From NCBI GenBank assembly GCA_027492635.1, contig JAPUEH010000001.1:30553-88165 (forward strand): DNA of 57,613 nt, in the 5' to 3' direction. The DNA comes from Candidatus Saccharimonadota bacterium (GTDB lineage: Bacteria; Patescibacteriota; Saccharimonadia; Saccharimonadales; Saccharimonadaceae). The notes beneath the pieces are model-generated. The model was not told the DNA's origin. It saw only the letters and a list, made by a program, of their open reading frames with translations, and searched no databases. Position 1 is the first letter of the stretch. Each line of letters starts with the position of its first letter. Positions 22,684-28,917 of the stretch are shown piece after piece. Made by a program: the position numbers and the translations under genes.

Positions 22684-23559
22684 ATGCCAAAAACAAATAC
22701 CCCCCCCGAAACGATCAACAATACACACGCAGCCGACAATCCAACACGCTTCAGTAGCCTGGAGGATGCACGCAATATCGCTACCCAGATTACTGAAAGC
22801 GACGTGTTTTATACTCTTGCGGCACAAGGAGGCGTTGATATCCGCACTACCTCTAGTGACGAATATCTTGAACTTATGTCGGTTACTACAAGAGATTATG
22901 TAGAAAACAATCAAAACAACAACCTACTCTCCTACGAACAAGCAGCAGCCATCTTAGTCTTCGGACAAGCCCCCTACGCCTTGCGCCAACAAGAACTTTT
23001 AGAGGCAAACTCTCAGCAACGCTTCCTCGGCTCAAAAGAATTCCATGATGCCAAAGACTATCTCGTCAACTACAATGCTGATGTGTCGGCGCTTTTACGT
23101 GCCTATCCAGACGAGCCGCTAGAAAATATCGAAGCCAATATTGTCCGTACCGCCACAGAAAAAATGGAAAGCTCACCAGAAAGTTTGCAGCGTTACGTCA
23201 ACGACACACTGCGCGGTATGCGTGCCGAAAACACGTTCTATGACATGGTCGAACCACTCGGCATACCAATCCGGCATGGTACGCCCCAAGAAGAGCGCAA
23301 AGGTGTAGATTTCGTCGTCGGATCGGGCGCACAAAGTATCCGAGTAGATATCAAAGACTCGCTTGATCAAGTTGCTGGCAAAAACGGAGGCTACGCTGAC
23401 AAGATGCCATATGCCAAAACCAGGGATGGTAATATCGTATACTTCCCCTATACAAAAGATATAATCTATAAAAATGGGTCCTCGACCGTAAAAAACGAGA
23501 TGGTCGAGCCCGTCAGAATGCAAATTCTTGGCGATCTCGGACGTATGCTACACGCATAA
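22684..23559 (+). CDS. Soluble protein with a PD-(D/E)XK nuclease-like motif
   Basis: This is a 291-residue protein from ATG 22684. The first 160 residues are helical and unrecognised. Near the C-terminus, AENTFYDMVEPLGI (a helix with Glu), KGVDFVVG (Asp on a strand) and, about 12 residues later, IRVDIKDSL (Asp-x-Lys on the next strand) follow the order and spacing of the PD-(D/E)XK nuclease fold. This is pattern recognition only; membership and activity are inferred. The gene stands alone, divergent from groES. A DNA-processing or restriction-like role is possible; a degenerate non-catalytic fold is an alternative. Confidence 0.65.
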   Translation: MPKTNTPPETINNTHAADNPTRFSSLEDARNIATQITESDVFYTLAAQGGVDIRTTSSDEYLELMSVTTRDYVENNQNNNLLSYEQAAAILVFGQAPYALRQQELLEANSQQRFLGSKEFHDAKDYLVNYNADVSALLRAYPDEPLENIEANIVRTATEKMESSPESLQRYVNDTLRGMRAENTFYDMVEPLGIPIRHGTPQEERKGVDFVVGSGAQSIRVDIKDSLDQVAGKNGGYADKMPYAKTRDGNIVYFPYTKDIIYKNGSSTVKNEMVEPVRMQILGDLGRMLHA

Positions 23560-23562
23560 TAG

Positions 23563-23591
23563 TTGACTATTTGTAGTGTATGTGTTATCAT
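23563..23591 (+). promoter_or_regulatory. Promoter of 23631-23879
   Basis: TTGACT (23563-23568), exactly 17 bp, TATCAT (23586-23591). Confidence 0.7.
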
Positions 23592-23630
23592 AGGTAATGT
23601 CTCTGTACACGTAGTGAAAGGAGCGGGACA

Positions 23631-23879
23631 ATGCGGCGGTTCACCTGTCGCTGGGTTGATGCAAAATCAGCCCTCTACGATGCTTCCGAGCATCACAAGT
23701 CTGTTGACGTACCTACGGGCAACGCCGACGAGAAAGTCGAATGCGAAGTGAGCAAGATTGTCCATAAGGCATTTGGGCACATGTTTGAGCTCGCTACCAC
23801 ACGCGGCGCACTCCCAATCACCATCCAGACCACACACGGTTCGGATGATGTCGAAATCACCATCTACGAACGGAGGTAA
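23631..23879 (+). CDS. Small protein of unknown function
   Basis: This is an 82-residue protein from ATG 23631, with AAAGGAGCGGG upstream, a near-consensus promoter and a hairpin terminator just behind the stop, so it is a complete single-gene unit. The sequence is mixed: KVECEVSKIVHKAFGHMFEL looks helical, and ALPITIQTTHGSDDVEITIYE looks like a beta hairpin. No signal peptide or membrane segment. I do not recognise a family. Like 16288-16770 and 24068-24586 it lies isolated between unrelated genes. Confidence 0.6.
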   Translation: MRRFTCRWVDAKSALYDASEHHKSVDVPTGNADEKVECEVSKIVHKAFGHMFELATTRGALPITIQTTHGSDDVEITIYERR

Positions 23880-23880
23880 A

Positions 23881-23903
23881 GGGCTCTCTACTACAGGGAG
23901 CCC
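23881..23903 (+). terminator. Terminator after 23631-23879
   Basis: GGGCTC pairs with GAGCCC around a short loop, followed by TCTTC; it starts right behind the stop codon. Confidence 0.65.
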
Positions 23904-23972
23904 TCTTCAAATTACCGCAGTATTAAAATCTCGACTGAAAAGCATGAAATCGACACGACCGAAGTAGTCCTA

Positions 23973-24001
23973 TTTACATAATGGTGTTTTTGTGATATAA
24001 T
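23973..24001 (+). promoter_or_regulatory. Promoter of 24068-24586
   Basis: TTTACA (23973-23978), 17-bp spacer, TATAAT (23996-24001) with an upstream TG. Confidence 0.7.
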
Positions 24002-24067
24002 CAAATTATGAGATTGGTATCCGCCATCTCAGAACCTAGACAGTACAGACGATAGAAAGGTGACGTT

Positions 24068-24586
24068 ATGTCATCCGCCGACCTGTTCGTCCACGTGCTC
24101 TCCGATGAGCACACCACCAAGGAGTTCGTCGCAGAAGTGGCGAGCAAGATCGGTGTTGACACCGATCCGTACAAGGACTACTGCCCCAACCATCTCACCT
24201 CCATCGGCTGGGGGCTCAACTACGAGAGCCTCAGAATGGCCTACGACGAGGGACGATGGGAAGAGGGGTGCGTCGTGTATGCGCTTAGCTGCTTCTTTGA
24301 CGAAGACTGGCGAGAGCGCGAGAGTGTCGAAGAGTTCGGTGACCGCGCTGCGGCGGAAGAGTTCGCCGACTGGCTGATCGGTCCCAACGACCAGTGTCCG
24401 CTCATCGTCGTCGACGAGGAGACCACCGAGGAGGTGCACTTCCCGGCGCTGGTGACCGCCATTCGCAAGCATCAGCTTGAGGAAGGCCAGTCGCGTCTCC
24501 GCGTCTTCACCCACACGGGTAGCGACCCGCGCACCCTGCGAGAGGTCGTCGACCTGCCCGTCACCATCCGAAAAATCGAGGCTTAG
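24068..24586 (+). CDS. Acidic orphan protein of unknown function, G/C-rich gene
   Basis: This is a 172-residue, strongly acidic protein (many Asp/Glu) from ATG 24068 with AAAGGTG upstream. Blocks such as VYALSCFFDEDWRERESVEE and AAAEEFADWLIGP are helical; LRVFTHTGSDPRTLREVV is near the end. It has three Cys and no signal peptide. Third codon positions are G/C-rich, unlike murE which follows convergently. It has its own promoter and ends before a strong shared terminator (24647-24688). High acidity is compatible with a DNA-mimic or protein-binding role, but this is speculation. Family not recognised. Confidence 0.7.
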   Translation: MSSADLFVHVLSDEHTTKEFVAEVASKIGVDTDPYKDYCPNHLTSIGWGLNYESLRMAYDEGRWEEGCVVYALSCFFDEDWRERESVEEFGDRAAAEEFADWLIGPNDQCPLIVVDEETTEEVHFPALVTAIRKHQLEEGQSRLRVFTHTGSDPRTLREVVDLPVTIRKIEA

Positions 24587-24646
24587 CCCATGAGCTGATC
24601 CAGAAAGGATCGAAGGTAAGTGACGGCAAGTTGTTCTGTACTGTCA

Positions 24647-24688
24647 CTTCACCAGAGTTACAAAATTCGTTTTGTATTTCTGGTGAAG
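24647..24688. terminator. Bidirectional terminator between convergent genes
   Basis: CTTCACCAGA/TCTGGTGAAG and TACAAAA/TTTTGTA stack around a TTCG loop; it serves 24068-24586 and murE. Confidence 0.75.
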
Positions 24689-24689
24689 A

Positions 24690-25976
24690 CTAGACTGTCA
24701 ATTCTTTGACAACCGCCGCATCGTTCCACGGAATCCGTTTGCCATTGACGATGCGATATTGCTCGTGCCCCATACCCGTGACAAGGATTGTATCTCCTTT
24801 GGTCGCGATAGACAGGGCTTTTTCAATTGCTTCTTTGCGATCGGCTATTTCGGTCATTTTGGCGCTCGCCTTGGCTTTTTCGACTCCCTCTATAATTGCG
24901 CTACGGATAGCATTTGGATCTTCGTTGTAGCTTTCTTCGTCGGTCACGATGATGCGGTTCGCTAGCTGCCCTGCTATCTCGCCCATGATAGGCCGCTTGA
25001 GCTTATCACGGTCGCCGCACGCACCAAATACCAAGATAACGCGGTTTTTAGTGATAGCTTTTGTGGTTTCGAGCAGTTTTTGGAGCGCATCGGGTGTATG
25101 CGCATAATCCACAATCACTTCATAGGGCTTATCGCCGATATCCACACGCTCAAACCGCCCCGGAATCTCCTCCAGATCGGCCACGCCTTCCACAATTTTA
25201 TCCACACTCACACCCAACAAATACGCAATTGTCGCTGCGGCTGTCATATTGCTAATATTGAATTTGCCCGGCAAATGCGTCGCCAGCTCCAGCTTGGTCT
25301 GGTGATCAAACACCACGTCGGCCTCGCTACCTTTTTTGTACAGTTTAGTGTGTTCGATATGCGCTTCGGCCTCTTTGTGTTCGCCATACGTCATCTTTTG
25401 CTCGCCCGCATCAAACTTGTCGTAGTAATCAAACCATTCGTCGTCGCGATTGAGCACCATATAGCGCGGCTCGCTCGCAAACAGCAGCGCCTTGGCGGCA
25501 GCGTAGTCTTCCATCGTCTTGTGATAATCTAGATGATCCTGGGTGAGATTGGTCATGATAGCCGCCTCGATCGGTACGCCGTCGAGCTTGTGCTGATGCA
25601 GCGCGTGGCTGGTGATTTCGAGTACCACGTAGTCGACCTTGGCTTTTTTTGCATCGCGAAAAAACTCTTGCATACGAGCGGTCGTACCCACGGTTGCATT
25701 GAGGTCGTTAAGCTGCGTTTCACCCGCTACTTCTATAAGCGCGGTACTAAACATCGCCGTCTTGTAGCCCGCAGCTTTGAGGATAGAGTTGATATAATTA
25801 ATCGTCGTTGTCTTGCCGTTGGTACCTGTCACGGCGATCACTTTAAGCCCCCTAGCAGGATAGCCATAGCGAGCACTCACCGCTTTGACGCGCGTCTTGC
25901 GGTAGCTCTCCTCCAGCTTACGGACAGATTTTTGTGGCAGCGCCCTCCGCACCCCTCGCACAAGTTTTTCTTTCAT
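24690..25976 (-). CDS. murE: Mur ligase, UDP-MurNAc-tripeptide synthetase type (MurE-like)
   Basis: This is a 428-residue protein; the usual MurE N-terminal UMP-binding domain is reduced to about 45 residues. VIAVTGTNGKTTTINYINSI (about 46-65) is the ATP loop; EITSHALHQHKLDGV, MTNLTQDHLDYH and the Lys in AAAKALLF are core Mur-ligase signs. VDYAHTPDALQKLL and FGACGDRDKLKRP mark the C-terminal domain. MurE adds the third residue of the peptidoglycan stem. The selectivity loop reads TDEESYNEDPNAI in place of the DNPR motif of diaminopimelate enzymes, so the amino acid used is uncertain. Probably leaderless (TATAAT at 25985-25990). Confidence 0.9.
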   Translation of the reverse strand: MKEKLVRGVRRALPQKSVRKLEESYRKTRVKAVSARYGYPARGLKVIAVTGTNGKTTTINYINSILKAAGYKTAMFSTALIEVAGETQLNDLNATVGTTARMQEFFRDAKKAKVDYVVLEITSHALHQHKLDGVPIEAAIMTNLTQDHLDYHKTMEDYAAAKALLFASEPRYMVLNRDDEWFDYYDKFDAGEQKMTYGEHKEAEAHIEHTKLYKKGSEADVVFDHQTKLELATHLPGKFNISNMTAAATIAYLLGVSVDKIVEGVADLEEIPGRFERVDIGDKPYEVIVDYAHTPDALQKLLETTKAITKNRVILVFGACGDRDKLKRPIMGEIAGQLANRIIVTDEESYNEDPNAIRSAIIEGVEKAKASAKMTEIADRKEAIEKALSIATKGDTILVTGMGHEQYRIVNGKRIPWNDAAVVKELTV

Positions 25977-25984
25977 ATTGTTAT

Positions 25985-26013
25985 ATTATACGCCTCGTCA
26001 AAGCCCACCTCAA
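25985..26013 (-). promoter_or_regulatory. murE promoter
   Basis: Minus-strand TTGAGG (26008-26013), 17 bp, TATAAT (25985-25990), 8 nt before the ATG at 25976; implies a leaderless mRNA. Confidence 0.65.
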
Positions 26014-26038
26014 GACTAATCAAGTGTAGAATGGAGTC

Positions 26039-26521
26039 ATGAGAACAATTTATCTTGTGCGCCATGGCCTCTCCGAGGCGAATAACCGCAACAGCCCCGC
26101 GTTTGGCGCAAGCGATGCCGAGCTGATGCAAGCAGGTGTCGAACATGCACAAGCCGCCGGGCGACTACTGATTGGCAGATACGCGCTTCTTCAGGTTGGC
26201 CAGGTTGCCGCCTCGACCATGCGCCGCGCCCAGCAAACAGCCCAGGAAGCGGGATTTGGTGATTTTACCGCGTATTCTTGTCTCGACGAAATAGCTATCG
26301 AAGGTACTGTCGCCGAGCAGCGCGAGGGGTGGTACAAAGGTAAATTTGATGGGTATGTCACCGAACACGCTCTGACAACGCTCGCCCGCGCTCCACACGA
26401 ACAGATTTGGTTTACTCATGGGCTGCGGATCGGGGTCATCTGGAAAGGTCTTGGACATCACCAAGAGATGCGGCCGATTCCGAGGTTTGGGGAGGTGCGC
26501 GAGATAACCATCGACACCTAG
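26039..26521 (+). CDS. Histidine phosphatase family protein
   Basis: This is a 160-residue protein of the phosphoglycerate-mutase-like superfamily. LVRHGLSEANNR at residues 6-17 holds the phospho-accepting His of the RHG motif; VAASTMRRAQQTAQ holds the next Arg; IWFTHGLRI (about 125) supplies the second His. Small cytosolic members dephosphorylate sugars, nucleotides or proteins; the substrate here is unknown. TAGAAT ends 6 nt before the ATG, so the transcript is probably leaderless. It diverges from murE and lies just upstream of tsaD. Confidence 0.87.
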   Translation: MRTIYLVRHGLSEANNRNSPAFGASDAELMQAGVEHAQAAGRLLIGRYALLQVGQVAASTMRRAQQTAQEAGFGDFTAYSCLDEIAIEGTVAEQREGWYKGKFDGYVTEHALTTLARAPHEQIWFTHGLRIGVIWKGLGHHQEMRPIPRFGEVREITIDT

Positions 26522-26562
26522 CCGACTTTTTACAAATATAGTGATATAATTTCACTAGTAGT

Positions 26563-27759
26563 ATGTTGATTTTGGGAATCGAAAGCAGTTGTGACGAAAC
26601 TGCCGCTGCCGTGGTACAAGACGGTCAGCGGTTGCTGAGCAATGTCGTCAATTCGCAGATCGACATCCATGCCGAATACGGCGGCGTCGTGCCAGAGGTG
26701 GCAGCACGAAGTCACCTAGAGGTCGTCAATCCCGTCATCAATAAAGCGCTTGAGGATGCAGGCGTGACGTGGGATGACATCGACGCGATCGCCGTCACGT
26801 ACGCGCCCGGGCTGTCTGGCTCGCTGCTTATCGGCACGATTGCCGCCAAAACACTGGCATATTTGCACGACAAGCCACTCTACCCCATTCATCATGTGGA
26901 AGCGCATGTGTATGCGAATTTTATTACCATAAGCAACACAGCAGAGCGAAAGCTGCCGACTGATTTAGAAGACTCGGACTTTCCGTCCGCAGCGAACCAA
27001 GAGCGTCAGCTAGATCAGTTAGCGGCGAGCGGGTCTGAGAAATCAGTCGACAGTTTGAGCGATCTATTGCTACCAAAAAACCAACCCTCGTTTCCTATGC
27101 TCGCCCTCATCGTCTCTGGTGGACACTCGCAGCTCGTCCTCTTTCGCGACCATGGTGATTACACGCTGCTTGGGCAAACCCAAGACGATGCCATCGGCGA
27201 GGCGTTTGACAAAGTTGCCAAAATCATCGGCCTCCCCTACCCTGGCGGCCCGTCTGTCGCAAAAGCAGCCGAGACAGGTGATGCCATGCGATTCACGTTT
27301 CCAAAAGCCAGGCTGGCAGGCAAATATGATTTTAGCTTCTCTGGCCTCAAAACAGCTGTCCTACGCACCGTACAGCGCGAAGTGGGCGTGGACTTCACTT
27401 TTCCCTCGCACGAGCTTTCAGCGCGCGTAGGCGACGAATTACGCCATGATATCGCGGCTAGCTTCCAGCGAATCGCCATTGAGACGCTCGTCGACAAGGC
27501 AAAACTCGCCTACGAGGAATATTCTCCCACTTCTGTCGTCATCGCGGGTGGCGTGGCAGCCAATCAGGAACTACGCCGCCAACTCTCCGCTCGGCTGCCA
27601 CTCGACATAGAGTACGCACCCATCCAGCTCTGCACCGACAATGCCGCCATGATCGCCACACTCGGCTACTACAGAAGCCAGATAGACCATCCTGTCAGTC
27701 CGTTTGCACTCGAAATCCGCCCCAGTTTATCTATGACCATACAGGAGAGTGTTGTATGA
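26563..27759 (+). CDS. tsaD: tRNA threonylcarbamoyladenosine transferase TsaD, with an insertion
   Basis: This is a 398-residue protein; TsaD is usually about 340. LGIESSCDETAAAVV starts the ASKHA fold; PGLSGSLLIG, HHVEAH (110-115, metal-binding His) and ALIVSGGHSQLV follow; GGVAANQELR and CTDNAAMIA close it. TsaD transfers threonylcarbamoyl to A37 of tRNAs reading ANN codons, with TsaB and TsaE. About 50 extra polar residues (roughly 122-172, including ERKLPTDLEDSDFPSAANQE) lie after the metal motif and are probably a surface loop. TATAAT (26545-26550) lies 12 nt before the ATG. It overlaps the next gene by ATGA. Confidence 0.93.
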   Translation: MLILGIESSCDETAAAVVQDGQRLLSNVVNSQIDIHAEYGGVVPEVAARSHLEVVNPVINKALEDAGVTWDDIDAIAVTYAPGLSGSLLIGTIAAKTLAYLHDKPLYPIHHVEAHVYANFITISNTAERKLPTDLEDSDFPSAANQERQLDQLAASGSEKSVDSLSDLLLPKNQPSFPMLALIVSGGHSQLVLFRDHGDYTLLGQTQDDAIGEAFDKVAKIIGLPYPGGPSVAKAAETGDAMRFTFPKARLAGKYDFSFSGLKTAVLRTVQREVGVDFTFPSHELSARVGDELRHDIAASFQRIAIETLVDKAKLAYEEYSPTSVVIAGGVAANQELRRQLSARLPLDIEYAPIQLCTDNAAMIATLGYYRSQIDHPVSPFALEIRPSLSMTIQESVV

Positions 27760-28691
27760 CACACAACGATATAACAGTTCATTTTTTACAATCAGAAGCC
27801 TGGCAAAAATTTCAAGAATCGCTTGAGCGCACAGTGTTTCACCGCACTGGCGATGGTTGGGAATACCGTGCTATTTTGGAGCCGGCGCGATTTGGTATGA
27901 GTCGCCTCTACTGCCCCTATGGCCCCACCGCCTCTACTCCACACGCCCTCAAAACTGCACTCGACTCGCTCGTGGCATTGGCGCGCAGTCAAAAAGCCGC
28001 CTATGTGCGCGTCCAGCCCATCGGCGCGGAGTTTGGTGAGCTAAAAAATCTTGGCCTGCGCCCCATCTCCTACTCCCAGCCAGCCCATACCCGGTATATC
28101 GACGTGTCGCGCACAGAAGATGAGATTATCGCCGACATGAAACAAAACAACCGCAATCTCTACCGTACTTATGAAAAAAAGGGTATGACGTATGAAAAAA
28201 GTCATAATCCCGAGGACATATCGCGACTAACTACCCTCCTCCATAGCGTCGCTACACAAAATCAGATTACCGTACACCCAGACAGTTATTTCGAGGCCCA
28301 AGCCGACGTATTACTACCTATTGGGGCGGCATCGCTTCACTTCATGACCTACGAGGGTGAAACCATCGCCGCCGCGTTTGCCTACGAAGACGATCACGCC
28401 ACCTATTACGCCCATGCCGCCGCCACGCACGAACACCGCAAACTCGGCGCCAGCACTGCCTTGCTCACCCAGATTATCATCGACGCGCACCAGCAAGGCA
28501 AGCAAATTTGCGACCTCTACGGTATCACCGACAGCGACGATCCCGCGCATCGCTGGGCAGGATTTACACGGTTCAAGAAGTCGTTTGGCGGGTACGAAAA
28601 GACCCTTTCTAGTACCTACGAATACCCTGTCGATAGGTTGCGCTACAAGGCGTATCAGACGGCGAAATCTGTGAAGAAGCTTTTGTCCTAG
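27756..28691 (+). CDS. FemAB/FemX-like peptidoglycan peptidyltransferase
   Basis: This is a 311-residue protein with the duplicated GNAT fold of lipid II:amino-acid transferases. SEAWQKFQESLERTVF begins the family pattern, YCPYGPTAS, KQNNRNLYRTYEKKGMTYE, and KKSFGGYEKTLSSTYEY are typical FemX/FemAB blocks, and LGASTALLTQIIIDAHQQGK is the second acetyltransferase-type helix. Such enzymes add amino acids from aminoacyl-tRNA to the peptidoglycan stem or cross-bridge. It overlaps tsaD by 4 nt (ATGA), so both are translated together. A more general aminoacyl-tRNA-dependent transferase is the alternative. Confidence 0.87.
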   Translation: MTHNDITVHFLQSEAWQKFQESLERTVFHRTGDGWEYRAILEPARFGMSRLYCPYGPTASTPHALKTALDSLVALARSQKAAYVRVQPIGAEFGELKNLGLRPISYSQPAHTRYIDVSRTEDEIIADMKQNNRNLYRTYEKKGMTYEKSHNPEDISRLTTLLHSVATQNQITVHPDSYFEAQADVLLPIGAASLHFMTYEGETIAAAFAYEDDHATYYAHAAATHEHRKLGASTALLTQIIIDAHQQGKQICDLYGITDSDDPAHRWAGFTRFKKSFGGYEKTLSSTYEYPVDRLRYKAYQTAKSVKKLLS

Positions 28692-28768
28692 CTGTATATT
28701 ACGATTGGATTCCGTATTGAGCAACACAAGTAAAAAAATAACGAAAAGACCCCAGAAAACAACAAAGG

Positions 28769-28797
28769 CTGACACCTCTCCCCCACTATGCTATACT
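28769..28797 (+). promoter_or_regulatory. valS promoter
   Basis: CTGACA (28769-28774), 17 bp, TATACT (28792-28797); predicts a leader of about 110 nt before valS. Confidence 0.65.
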
Positions 28798-28847
28798 AGT
28801 AGTACAAACAAACATGTGGCAAAACCTGGGTAGGTAGCCTCGCGTAT

Positions 28848-28892
28848 TTTCACGTGAAAGGTTTAGTTTTGCTCAAGTTTTTTCACGTGAAA
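28848..28892 (+). promoter_or_regulatory. Twin TTTCACGTGAAA palindromes in the valS leader
   Basis: The same perfect 12-bp palindrome occurs at 28848-28859 and 28881-28892, centres 33 bp apart (about three helical turns). On DNA it could be a double operator; in RNA the two copies can pair into a 12- to 13-bp stem with a loop of about 21 nt. No T-box signature is seen. Confidence 0.6.
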
Positions 28893-28917
28893 AATTACTT
28901 TTTGATCAGGAACAGAC

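Noticed and set aside
28798-28917. T-box riboswitch in front of valS
   Set aside because: No specifier hairpin or conserved T-box sequence could be found; only the twin palindromes are present.
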